From Gammaproteobacteria bacterium (lineage in GTDB: Bacteria; Pseudomonadota; Gammaproteobacteria; UBA9214), in contig DAOVYA010000025.1 in assembly GCA_030635865.1 (NCBI GenBank), forward strand, positions 1-11,696: DNA of 11,696 nucleotides, read 5' to 3'. Positions within the stretch are counted from its first letter, which is position 1; the number at the start of each line of letters is the position of its first letter. Shown here one piece after another: positions 1 to 6,530 of this stretch. The notes under the pieces are model-generated. The model made no database searches. It was not told the DNA's origin and saw nothing but the letters and a program-made list of their open reading frames with translations. Made by a program: the position numbers and the translations under genes.

Positions 1-1072
1 AACCGATTACCACGCCGAGTTGCCGCGGGTATTCTTTTTCTGCCTGGAGAATATCCACCTCCAGCTGGCTGTCACCACTCCCAAGGATAATGAGCTGTGC
101 ACCTTTTTCAACCAGCCCGGGTACGATGTCAAGAACCAGGTCGATACCTTTCTGCTCCACCAGCCGGCTGATGACGGCAAACAATGGAATGTTGTTATCA
201 ACGGGCAGATTAAAGTGTTCCTGCAGGGCGCGTTTATTTTCTATTTTGTGAAACAGTGAACGTTGATTGAACTGTACCGGAATTTTCAGGTCACGCCCCG
301 GGTTCCATACTGAATAATCAACACCGTTCACAATGCCGGTCAGGTTGTCCTTGCGATGCTCAAGCGGTCCATCCAGACCACAGCCAAATTCTTTGGTGCG
401 AATTTCTTTTGCATAGGTCGGACTCACCGTGGTAATCCAGTCCGCAAAAACCAGGCCACCCTTGATGAAAGAAAACTGGTTATGAAATTCCATTGCTTCC
501 GTGGACCAGAAGTTGGTAGGTAGCTTGAGCCGCTTGAAGACCTTCCAGTCGAACAGTCCCTGGTAGGCAAGGTTATGGATGGTAAATACCGTGGGTGGCC
601 TGTTCTTGCGTACCGAGAGCATGGGTGGCACCAACCCGGTTTGCCAGTCATTGCAGTGCACCAGGTCCGGTTGCCAGTCGAGACTGATTTCATCCATGGC
701 AATCGCGGTAACGGTCCGGCAAAACGCGCTGTTACGCTCGGCAATATCCGGCCAGGCCTTGCCCTTCAGGTCCGAGTACGGGTGGCCCTCGCGGTCGAAC
801 AGTTCAGGGACGTCTATCAGGTAGAGGGTGACGGTACTGCCGGGCAGGCGGCCCGCGAGTATCCGTACAGATTGGTCAATTTCTTCCAGGATTCGGTGCG
901 TCACAAAGGTGAATTTATCGGCTTGCTCAAGGACCTGCCGGTAGGCCGGGATAACCAGCCGGATATCATGTTTCAGGTTGCGAATCGCCCGTGGCAGACT
1001 GCCGGCAACGTCGGCAAGTCCACCGGTCTTTACCATGGGGTGTGCTTCACTACTGGCGAACAGGATTTTCAT
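1..1072 (-). CDS. glgA: Glycogen (starch) synthase, GT5 family, 3' end cut by window edge
   Basis: The minus strand is open from an ATG at 1072 to the window edge (357 codons; E. coli GlgA is 477 aa, so roughly the last 120 residues are missing). The product begins MKILFASSEAHPMVKTGG. The GT5 nucleotide-sugar-binding motif KTGGLADV is at residues 15-22. Other family blocks are DLVHCNDWQTGLVP, FTIHNLAYQG, WITTVSPTYAKEI, GIVNGVDYSVWNP and, near the edge, ISRLVEQKGIDLV with the Arg and Lys expected to contact the sugar nucleotide. The late E-x7-E region lies outside the window. By family knowledge the enzyme extends alpha-1,4-glucan chains in the cytoplasm, from ADP-glucose in bacteria. I see no clear Shine-Dalgarno before 1072, but the N-terminus matches the family. 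The gene is divergent from the TPR-like gene at 1281; no other glycogen gene is in view. Confidence 0.95.
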   Translation of the reverse strand, partial: MKILFASSEAHPMVKTGGLADVAGSLPRAIRNLKHDIRLVIPAYRQVLEQADKFTFVTHRILEEIDQSVRILAGRLPGSTVTLYLIDVPELFDREGHPYSDLKGKAWPDIAERNSAFCRTVTAIAMDEISLDWQPDLVHCNDWQTGLVPPMLSVRKNRPPTVFTIHNLAYQGLFDWKVFKRLKLPTNFWSTEAMEFHNQFSFIKGGLVFADWITTVSPTYAKEIRTKEFGCGLDGPLEHRKDNLTGIVNGVDYSVWNPGRDLKIPVQFNQRSLFHKIENKRALQEHFNLPVDNNIPLFAVISRLVEQKGIDLVLDIVPGLVEKGAQLIILGSGDSQLEVDILQAEKEYPRQLGVVIG

Positions 1073-1268
1073 TACACGGATGTCGGTTTTTTGACAACGC
1101 AGGGCGTCAGGAAGTCGCAAGGGTGATGCAAGATACCGGTGAGGTCAACATCTTAATAAAGCTTGCGTTTTTGTAAAAACTGATTACCCTTCGCCGTGTA
1201 GGGGATTTTGACGCACAGGTGGCAGGAGAAGCCGCCTGGGCAAAACATAAGAAGTCATGTTTTCTACC
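1073..1268. other. Divergent intergenic region between glgA and the TPR-like gene
   Basis: This stretch must hold the 5' signals of both flanking genes. It has an AT-rich core near 1150-1182 with a short inverted repeat GTTTTT-GT-AAAAAC at 1167-1180. On the minus strand TTTACA and TAAGAT sit about 16 bp apart there, a weak candidate glgA promoter. A perfect TTGACA on the plus strand at 1091-1096 has no -10 partner at a normal distance. I see no RNA gene or coding sequence here. Confidence 0.3.
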
Positions 1269-1276
1269 GGGGAGAG
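1269..1276 (+). promoter_or_regulatory. Shine-Dalgarno deciding the start of the TPR-like gene
   Basis: GGGGAGAG lies 4 nt before the ATG at 1281. The in-frame ATG at 1257 has only a poor purine run before it (AAGAAG), so 1281 is the preferred start. Confidence 0.6.
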
Positions 1277-1280
1277 TCAC

Positions 1281-1769
1281 ATGGGGAGTCAATTTGATCT
1301 TGGATCGAGTGGCAGCCGGATGCGGCTGCGCGATGATTTCATCAGTGGTCTGGAATATTTCAAATGCGATGATCTTGAAGCTGCGCTGACGCTGTTTCGT
1401 GAAGCGGATGAAAGTGCGGCGATCGATGACGTCTACCAAAACCGTTATACCTCGTTCCATGGCCTGGCCCGGGTGTTCATGGGCGACCCGCGCGGGGTGA
1501 AATTATGTCGCAAGGCCGCCGTGGGCGAGACCAATGATCCCGAAGTGTATTGCAACCTGGCAATGGCCGAGAACAAGCTGGGTATGCGGGAAAGTGCCTA
1601 CCAGGCATTGCGCCGCGGCTTGCGAATTGCGCCTGAACATGCCGGCTTGCTGCAGATGAAAAAAGACATCATGCTGCGCGAGCAGCGTGGACTGGTTGAG
1701 GGCCTGAAGAGTGGGAACTGGCTGAATCGCATCCTGGGCAGGTTGGTTCGTGGCGCCCGGCAGCCATAA
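1281..1769 (+). CDS. Small TPR-like repeat protein of unknown function
   Basis: 162 aa from the ATG with a good ribosome-binding site; an upstream in-frame ATG at 1257 would add 8 residues. The protein is helical with tetratricopeptide character. One helical pair is near residues 17-48 (FISGLEYFKCDDLEAALTLF). A better TPR-like unit is at about 87-120, with the typical pattern of small residues in PEVYCNLAMAENKLG, AYQALRRGLRIAP and H-AGLL. The C-terminus is basic (LNRILGRLVRGARQP). There is no signal peptide or membrane segment, so a cytoplasmic location is likely. TPR proteins generally mediate protein-protein contacts; nothing here identifies a partner. It reads divergently from glgA and is followed by a repeat-rich non-coding stretch, so it is probably transcribed alone. 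I do not recognise a named orthologue. Confidence 0.75.
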   Translation: MGSQFDLGSSGSRMRLRDDFISGLEYFKCDDLEAALTLFREADESAAIDDVYQNRYTSFHGLARVFMGDPRGVKLCRKAAVGETNDPEVYCNLAMAENKLGMRESAYQALRRGLRIAPEHAGLLQMKKDIMLREQRGLVEGLKSGNWLNRILGRLVRGARQP

Positions 1770-1895
1770 TCGGACCGCTAGAAGTTCCATCCTGCCCGCA
1801 TTTCAGCATAGCCCGGAGAAGGTGAGACCGGGACCCGGTCGAGAGGCTGGCCTGGGCCATGGCGGCCGAGGGCCGTAATCAGGGAAGAAAGTTCA
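1770..1895. other. Gene-free stretch with GC-rich inverted repeats
   Basis: Downstream of the TPR-like gene there is no plausible coding sequence. The perfect inverted repeat GACCGGG-A-CCCGGTC spans 1826-1840, and CGGCC-GAG-GGCCG spans 1863-1875. Neither is followed by a T-run, so neither looks like a standard intrinsic terminator. They could be decayed repeat elements or RNA hairpins ending the upstream transcript. Confidence 0.4.
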
Positions 1896-2045
1896 CGTAA
1901 TTGCGAGAAAAATTACCCGTCATTGCGAGCGAAGCGTGGCAATCTCGTGAAGCTGGCAGCGGACGTGATGAGATTGCCGCGTCACTGCGTTCCTCGCAAT
2001 GACGGGGGGTTGTTTCTCCGGGTCACGTTGTTCCTCGCAATGACG
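1896..2045. repeat. Palindromic repeat, copy 1 (87 bp), flanked by fragments of a second copy
   Basis: The core copy at 1918-2004 starts CGTCATTGCGAG and ends CTCGCAATGACG, perfect 12-bp terminal inverted repeats. A second inverted pair lies inside: GGCAATCTC at 1938-1946 and GAGATTGCC at 1970-1978. Outside the core are a one-mismatch copy of the left terminus (CGTAATTGCGAG, 1896-1907) and a 24-nt copy of the right arm (2022-2045) with three mismatches to the core's right arm. This looks like one copy inserted into an older one, or a local duplication. Read as RNA it would fold into a long imperfect hairpin. No transposase is nearby, so any mobility would have to be supplied from elsewhere. 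Confidence 0.85.
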
Positions 2046-2067
2046 GGGTCTGTTCCTCGGGCTCAAC

Positions 2068-2097
2068 TCCACACTGGCTTGCTTGATTTGTTATAAT
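2068..2097 (+). promoter_or_regulatory. Probable sigma-70 promoter of rnpB
   Basis: A perfect -10 hexamer TATAAT at 2092-2097 is preceded, 18 bp upstream, by TCCACA (2068-2073; four of six consensus positions). The -10 lies 7 nt before G2105, where the P1 stem of RNase P RNA begins, which is the right distance for the transcription start. Confidence 0.65.
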
Positions 2098-2104
2098 AAC
2101 TCCC

Positions 2105-2444
2105 GGAGTCGGCCAGGCAGTCGCCCCGTTCGCGGGGAGGAAAGTCCGGGCTCCACAGGGCAGGGTGCCAGGTAACACCTGGGAGGCGCGAGCCTATGGA
2201 AAGTGCCACAGAAAATATACCGCCGGCTTCGTACGCGGAGCGGGTAAGGGTGAAATGGTGCGGTAAGAGCGCACCGCGCGACTGGTAACAGGCGTGGCAG
2301 GGTAAACCCCATCCGGAGCAAGACCAAATAGGGGAACATACGTGCGGCCCGCATGGTTCCCGGGTAGGTTGCTTGAGGCATACGGTGACGTATTGTCCAG
2401 ATGAATGGCTGTCCACGACAGAACCCGGCTTATCGGCCGACTCC
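2105..2444 (+). ncRNA. rnpB: RNase P RNA, bacterial class A
   Basis: This is the catalytic RNA of ribonuclease P, which removes the 5' leader of precursor tRNAs. The ends pair perfectly as helix P1: GGAGTCGGCC at 2105-2114 with GGCCGACTCC at 2435-2444. Conserved core blocks match E. coli M1 RNA closely. They include GAGGAAAGTCCGGGCTCC near 2137-2154, GGGCAGGGTGCCAGGTAAC, GGTAAGAGCGCACCGCGCG, GTAAACCCCATCCGGAGCAAG, CCAAATAGGGG and, near the 3' end, GTCCACGACAGAACCCGGCT. The GGT at 2301-2303 lies where L15 contacts the tRNA 3' RCCA end. Helix P3 is much shorter than in E. coli: CCCCG-TTCG-CGGGG at 2124-2137. The exact 3' end is inferred from P1 pairing; a T-rich run follows at 2445-2455. It has its own promoter and lies upstream of miaB on the same strand. 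Confidence 0.97.
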
Positions 2445-2575
2445 TTTTCTTTTTCGGATTCCACGAAAATTTCTTTCGCGTTGGTATACAAATCATTAGC
2501 TTGTAGCCGCAAAATGGCACCCGGATGCCAAACCAAGTATATTCAGATTCGTTGACAACTTATTTTGAATTCAGG

Positions 2576-3955
2576 ATGACACGCAAGCTTTATATAAAGA
2601 CACACGGATGCCAGATGAACGAGTACGATTCCTCCAGGATGGCGGATGTGCTGGTGGATTCGCATCAACTTGAAGTCACACAGGATCCCGCGCTTGCCGA
2701 TGTCCTGCTCCTCAATACCTGCTCGATCCGTGAAAAGGCGCAGGAGAAGGTGTTCTCTGAACTGGGTCGCTGGAAGGAACTGAAAGACAAGCGCCCGGAA
2801 CTGGTGATCGGTGTCGGCGGTTGCGTGGCCAGCCAGGAAGGGGATGCCATTCGGGCAAGGGCCCCGTATGTCGATATCGTGTTTGGTCCGCAGACCCTGC
2901 ATCGCCTGCCGCAGATGCTGGACGAGACGCGTCGTGTACAGCAGGCGGTGATCGATGTCAGCTTTCCGGAGATTGAAAAATTTGACTGCATGCCGCCGCC
3001 CAGCGTGGAAGGGCCAACGGCCTTTGTCTCCATCATGGAGGGCTGCAGCAAGTATTGCAGTTTTTGTGTAGTCCCCTATACGCGTGGAGAAGAAGTCAGC
3101 CGGCCCTTTGATGACATTCTTGCCGAGGTTGTCGGGCTGGCCGGGCAGGGTGTTCGTGAAGTGACCTTGCTGGGCCAGAATGTGAACGCCTACCAGGGTG
3201 AACAGCACGATGGCGAGATTGCCGACCTTGCGCTGCTGATCAACTATATAGCGGCCATTGATGGTATTGATCGTATCCGTTATACAACCTCGCACCCGCT
3301 GGAAATGAGTGACAGCCTGATCCAGGCCTACGCGGAAGTTCCCGAACTGGTGAGTCATCTGCACCTGCCGGTGCAAAGTGGTTCAGACCGTATCCTGGCA
3401 AGCATGAAACGTAATCACACTGCGCTTGAGTACAAAGCCACGATCCGCAAGCTGCGTGAGACGCGCCCCGGCATCAGTCTGTCGTCTGATTTTATTATTG
3501 GCTTTCCCGGTGAGGGGGCCGCGGAGTTCGAGCAAACCATGGATCTGATCGAGGACGTCGGGTTTGACCAGTCCTTCAGTTTTATCTACAGCCAGCGTCC
3601 GGGCACGCCCGCATCGGATATGCCGAATGATGTGTCTGTCAGTGAAAAGAAGGCGCGACTGGCGCGGCTGCAAAAGCGCATCAGTGCGATGGCGGCTACA
3701 ATCAGCAACGCCATGGTCGGAAATATTGAACGTATTCTTGTGGAGAAGGTGTCACGTAAAAGCAGTGAGCAGGTCAGTGGCCGGACTGAAAACAACCGGG
3801 TTGTTAATTTTGACGGTGCCCACTCGTTGATTGGCTGTTTCGTGGATGTGCGCATTACCGAGGCCCTGCCAAACTCGTTGCGCGGTGAACTTGTCTCGGT
3901 TGAGCCACAGGAAAAACATGCAAGCCCAGGTGCTGCCGGTTTGAAGGCCTCTTGA
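2576..3955 (+). CDS. miaB: tRNA-2-methylthio-N6-isopentenyladenosine-37 methylthiotransferase MiaB
   Basis: 459 aa. MiaB is a radical SAM enzyme that adds a methylthio group to i6A37 of tRNAs reading UNN codons, using two 4Fe-4S clusters. The N-terminal UPF0004 domain has its cluster cysteines at C12 ([12 protein letters not shown]), C49 ([10 protein letters not shown]) and C83 (GVGGCVAS). The radical SAM motif CxxxCxxC is C157/C161/C164 ([18 protein letters not shown]). A TRAM domain follows at about residues 375-440. I chose the ATG at 2576 because [12 protein letters not shown] matches the family N-terminus; an in-frame ATG at 2525 would add 17 unrelated residues. The ribosome-binding site is poor: AGG directly abuts the ATG. 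The stop codon overlaps the ybeZ start (TTGA), suggesting coupled translation. Confidence 0.96.
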   Translation: MTRKLYIKTHGCQMNEYDSSRMADVLVDSHQLEVTQDPALADVLLLNTCSIREKAQEKVFSELGRWKELKDKRPELVIGVGGCVASQEGDAIRARAPYVDIVFGPQTLHRLPQMLDETRRVQQAVIDVSFPEIEKFDCMPPPSVEGPTAFVSIMEGCSKYCSFCVVPYTRGEEVSRPFDDILAEVVGLAGQGVREVTLLGQNVNAYQGEQHDGEIADLALLINYIAAIDGIDRIRYTTSHPLEMSDSLIQAYAEVPELVSHLHLPVQSGSDRILASMKRNHTALEYKATIRKLRETRPGISLSSDFIIGFPGEGAAEFEQTMDLIEDVGFDQSFSFIYSQRPGTPASDMPNDVSVSEKKARLARLQKRISAMAATISNAMVGNIERILVEKVSRKSSEQVSGRTENNRVVNFDGAHSLIGCFVDVRITEALPNSLRGELVSVEPQEKHASPGAAGLKAS

Positions 3956-4929
3956 ACGCCCAGATACATTCCATCGATATTTCACTGCTGCCGGCAGATA
4001 ACGAGCGACTGGCTGAACTGTGTGGCCAGTTCGATAGCCACCTGCGTCAACTGGAACAGCGCCTTGGAGTGGAGATCAACAACCGCGGTAACCAGTTCCG
4101 CATAATCGGTAACGCGGACAGCGTCCAGTCTGCTGCAAAGATCCTGGAAGACCTGTACCGGGAAACAGGGCAGGGTGGTCTGACACCCGAGAAGATCCAC
4201 CTGTCTCTAAGCGGGGTTGATGCGAGCCCGGAGGCTGCCCGTCAGCCGCCAGACAAGGCAGATGTCCTGATCAAAACGCCCGGTGGCACGATCATGCCGC
4301 GTGGTGACAACCAGCGGCATTATCTTCGCAATATCCTGGTCCACGACCTCAATTTCGGTATAGGGCCGGCGGGTACCGGCAAGACCTACCTCGCGGTTGC
4401 CTGTGCCGTGCACGCACTGGAGCAGGAAAAGGTCAGCAGGCTGGTGCTGGTGCGACCGGCCGTGGAGGCCGGTGAGCGTCTCGGTTTTCTACCGGGTGAT
4501 ATGACGCAAAAAGTGGACCCCTACCTGCGCCCCTTGTATGACGCGCTCTATGAAATGCTGGGGATAGAGCGGGTGGCAAAACTGATTGACCGGAACGTTA
4601 TCGAGGTAGCGCCACTTGCATTCATGCGCGGCCGCAGTCTCAACGATGCTTTCATCATCCTGGACGAGGCGCAGAACACAACGGTTGAACAGATGAAGAT
4701 GTTTCTGACGCGTATCGGGTTTGGTTCGACCGCGGTTGTAACGGGTGATATTACCCAGATAGATTTACCCAGAAATACCCAGTCCGGGTTGCGCCAGGTT
4801 ACCGATGTCCTGAAGGCCCAGAAGAATATCAGCTTTACTTTTTTTTCATCACGGGACGTAGTGAGGCATCCCTTGGTGCAACGGATTATTAATGCATACG
4901 ATGCCTATGACCGGAATAATACCGATTAA
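3952..4929 (+). CDS. ybeZ: PhoH-like ATPase YbeZ
   Basis: 325 aa from a TTG start whose last two bases begin the miaB stop (TTGA, 4-nt overlap), with AAGG a few bases upstream. No ATG or GTG lies nearby in frame, and [20 protein letters not shown] aligns with the E. coli YbeZ N-terminus, so TTG is the likely start. An N-terminal KH-like segment (about residues 15-70) precedes the PhoH P-loop domain. Walker A is GPAGTGKT at 138-145, the block [18 protein letters not shown] lies near 166-183, and Walker B is IILDEAQN around 235-242. [11 protein letters not shown] follows. In E. coli YbeZ interacts with YbeY and is implicated in rRNA processing; the PhoH name comes from the phosphate regulon. 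Here it sits between miaB and ybeY as in many gammaproteobacteria. Confidence 0.95.
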   Translation: MNAQIHSIDISLLPADNERLAELCGQFDSHLRQLEQRLGVEINNRGNQFRIIGNADSVQSAAKILEDLYRETGQGGLTPEKIHLSLSGVDASPEAARQPPDKADVLIKTPGGTIMPRGDNQRHYLRNILVHDLNFGIGPAGTGKTYLAVACAVHALEQEKVSRLVLVRPAVEAGERLGFLPGDMTQKVDPYLRPLYDALYEMLGIERVAKLIDRNVIEVAPLAFMRGRSLNDAFIILDEAQNTTVEQMKMFLTRIGFGSTAVVTGDITQIDLPRNTQSGLRQVTDVLKAQKNISFTFFSSRDVVRHPLVQRIINAYDAYDRNNTD

Positions 4930-4959
4930 CCCGTCATTTTACCCCAGGAGTACTTCCTC

Positions 4960-4978
4960 AGGATGGCTATGCCATCCT
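4960..4978 (+). repeat. Short perfect hairpin between ybeZ and ybeY
   Basis: AGGATGGC-TAT-GCCATCCT forms a perfect 8-bp stem with a 3-nt loop, 30 nt after the ybeZ stop. There is no T-run after it, so it is more likely a processing or attenuation hairpin, or part of the adjoining repeat region, than an intrinsic terminator. Confidence 0.5.
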
Positions 4979-4987
4979 TCAGGGCGC

Positions 4988-5074
4988 GGCGAAGCGCGGC
5001 AAAGCGCGGCAATCTCATGACGCTGGCAGCGAACTTGATGAGATTGCCGCGTCACTTCGTTCCTCGCAATGACG
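4988..5074. repeat. Palindromic repeat, copy 2, left end degenerate
   Basis: Same orientation as copy 1. The right two thirds match it well: GGCAATCTC at 5008-5016, a middle with CTGGCAGCG, GAGATTGCC at 5040-5048 and the intact terminus CTCGCAATGACG at 5063-5074. The left terminus CGTCATTGCGAG is missing. In its place is a perfect tandem 10-mer, AAGCGCGGCA at 4992-5001 and 5002-5011, preceded by a partial third unit. The element separates ybeZ from ybeY, genes that are usually close together. Confidence 0.8.
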
Positions 5075-5085
5075 GAGTATTTCAC

Positions 5086-5103
5086 ATGGGTCTAATGGTA
5101 TGA
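5086..5103 (+). CDS. Candidate 5-codon leader ORF coupled to ybeY
   Basis: ATG GGT CTA ATG GTA TGA encodes MGLMV. GGAG at 5074-5077 lies 8 nt upstream, an ideal Shine-Dalgarno spacing, and its first G is the last base of the palindromic repeat. The stop codon overlaps the ybeY start as ATGA. ybeY itself has no good ribosome-binding site at 5100. The likely role is to bring ribosomes to ybeY by termination-reinitiation. It could also be chance, as the ORF is very short. Confidence 0.35.
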   Translation: MGLMV

Positions 5104-5555
5104 GTGAACAGAAATATATTATCGATGTTCAATACGCCATCACTGCAGAAGGCCTGCCAGGCGAGCAGGAAATCTGCAAATGGGTCAGGGTTGCGTTACA
5201 GGAAAGGCAGGAACAGGCAGAGCTGGTTGTACGTATCGTGGATGAAGCAGAGATTACCGCGCTCAATCGCCGCTACCGTGGAAAGGAGGGTGCGACCAAT
5301 GTTTTGTCTTTTCCATACGAACAGGTGCAGGGAGTCGAAACCGGGTTGCTTGGCGATGTTGTTATTTGTGCACCGGTTGTTGCAGAGGAGGCGGTTGCGC
5401 AGGGCAAGCCGCTCGATGCTCACTGGGCGCACATGGTGATACACGGTGTGCTGCACCTGCTTGGATATGATCACTATCACGACCGCGAGGCCCGCGAAAT
5501 GGAACAGCTGGAGACCGGGCAACTGGCCAGCCTGGGTTTCATGAATCCCTATTGA
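5100..5555 (+). CDS. ybeY: Endoribonuclease YbeY, rRNA maturation factor
   Basis: 151 aa, close to the usual length (E. coli 155). YbeY is a zinc-dependent single-strand endoribonuclease needed for 16S rRNA 3'-end maturation and 70S ribosome quality control. The family metal site HGxxHLxGYDH is present as HGVLHLLGYDH, with H115, H119 and H125. Upstream family blocks are ALNRRYRGKEGATNVLSFPYE (about 54-74), LLGDVVICAPVV (83-94) and GKPLDAHWAHMVIHG (102-116). The ATG at 5100 aligns with the E. coli N-terminus. It lacks a strong Shine-Dalgarno of its own but overlaps the stop of a 5-codon leader ORF. It follows ybeZ after a 170-nt gap filled by a repeat and precedes corC by 90 nt. Confidence 0.95.
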   Translation: MSEQKYIIDVQYAITAEGLPGEQEICKWVRVALQERQEQAELVVRIVDEAEITALNRRYRGKEGATNVLSFPYEQVQGVETGLLGDVVICAPVVAEEAVAQGKPLDAHWAHMVIHGVLHLLGYDHYHDREAREMEQLETGQLASLGFMNPY

Positions 5556-5592
5556 TGCCGATAGCAGGCAGCAGGATAGTTTGTTTCATCGG

Positions 5593-5601
5593 TGATATAA
5601 T
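5593..5601 (+). promoter_or_regulatory. Probable extended -10 promoter for corC-lnt
   Basis: TGATATAAT is a perfect extended -10 element (TGn plus TATAAT) 44 nt before the corC ATG. No convincing -35 hexamer lies 16-18 bp upstream, which extended -10 promoters can tolerate. It would allow corC and lnt to be transcribed independently of miaB-ybeZ-ybeY. Confidence 0.45.
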
Positions 5602-5645
5602 TGTAACGTTGCTTATACAAAGGCGCTGTAACTAACTAATATTTA

Positions 5646-6530
5646 ATGGACAAAGACCGACCTCCCAACGGTCCCGCAAAGCGTTCCTGGCGCGCCAGGC
5701 TGAAACAGGCGTGTTTGCGGGAACCTGCCAACAACGAGCAGCTGGTCGAGTTGCTCCGTGGTGCCCACCGGAAGAACCTGTTTGATGTCGACCTGCTCGG
5801 CATGCTCGAGGGCGTGCTGCAGGTGGATGATATGCAGGTGCGTGATGTCATGATTCCGCGATCCCAGGTGGTTGTACTGGAACGTGATGCGAACCCTGAA
5901 ATATTATTGCGCACCGTGGTTGAATCAGGCCATTCGCGCTTCCCGGTTATTACCGAAAGTCGCGATGAAGTCATCGGTATATTGCTCGCAAAGGATTTGC
6001 TGTTTTATTCTTTTGGACGCACGGACAGCCACTTCAATGTCAGAGAGATTCTGCGGCCGGCGATCTTTGTCCCGGAGAGCAAGCGACTCAATGTACTGTT
6101 AAAGGAGTTTCGCTCCAGCCGGAATCACATGGCCATTGTTGTGGATGAGTACGGCGGTGTTGCAGGCATGGTCACTATTGAAGATGTACTTGAGCAAATC
6201 GTCGGGGAAATCGAGGACGAGCATGATGTCGAGGAAGAAGACACCATTCGCAAGCATAGTGAGTTCCACTACACCATCAAGGCCCTGACCCCGATCGAAG
6301 ACTTCAATGAATATTTCAAAACCGGATTCTCGGATGACGAATTCGATACTATCGGGGGGCTGGTTGTTAGCCACATTGGACATTTACCCAAGCGTGGTGA
6401 GCGGGTTGTTATCGACAACCTGTTGTTCAAGGTTTTGCGTGCTGACAGCCGCCGGGTACACATGTTGCAACTGACGTTATTACCAAGATCGGTCGAGGTT
6501 GCAGAGTCACGTCTTCAGAATGAATCGTGA
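5646..6530 (+). CDS. corC: CorC/YbeX, CBS-domain protein of the HlyC/CorC family
   Basis: 294 aa, matching the short soluble CorC class that lacks the N-terminal DUF21 membrane domain. Two CBS domains form a nucleotide-binding Bateman module. The first is at about residues 66-125 ([29 protein letters not shown]). The second is at about 134-190 ([51 protein letters not shown]). A CorC_HlyC transporter-associated domain follows at about 205-283 ([22 protein letters not shown]). The family is linked to magnesium/cobalt efflux, and E. coli YbeX has also been connected to ribosome and RNA metabolism. The mechanism cannot be read from sequence. The ATG at 5646 has no clear Shine-Dalgarno and follows an A/T-rich leader. 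Its stop codon overlaps the GTG start of lnt. Confidence 0.93.
   Translation: MDKDRPPNGPAKRSWRARLKQACLREPANNEQLVELLRGAHRKNLFDVDLLGMLEGVLQVDDMQVRDVMIPRSQVVVLERDANPEILLRTVVESGHSRFPVITESRDEVIGILLAKDLLFYSFGRTDSHFNVREILRPAIFVPESKRLNVLLKEFRSSRNHMAIVVDEYGGVAGMVTIEDVLEQIVGEIEDEHDVEEEDTIRKHSEFHYTIKALTPIEDFNEYFKTGFSDDEFDTIGGLVVSHIGHLPKRGERVVIDNLLFKVLRADSRRVHMLQLTLLPRSVEVAESRLQNES

Noticed and set aside
1091..1096. Perfect TTGACA (-35) upstream of the TPR-like gene
   Set aside because: No -10-like hexamer at 16-18 bp spacing.
575..1126. 183-codon plus-strand open frame near the window start
   Set aside because: It is antisense to glgA, which has unmistakable GT5 motifs on the minus strand.
1896..2045. 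CRISPR-like array
   Set aside because: The repeated units are inverted and nested parts of one palindromic element, not direct repeats with unique spacers, and no cas genes are present.
2445..2455. T-rich run after rnpB as an intrinsic terminator
   Set aside because: The preceding GC-rich segment pairs with the 5' end of the RNA (P1), and no local hairpin of useful size precedes the run. Termination here is possible but not supported.
2063..2536. Minus-strand open frames of up to 157 codons
   Set aside because: They cover the RNase P RNA gene, whose structure and conserved blocks explain the sequence.
2552..2557. Perfect TTGACA just before miaB
   Set aside because: The expected -10 position falls on the miaB start codon region and does not resemble TATAAT.
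2543..3376. 277-codon open frame on the minus strand opposite miaB
   Set aside because: It lies antisense to clear MiaB coding sequence with full family motifs, and its translation shows no recognisable domain.
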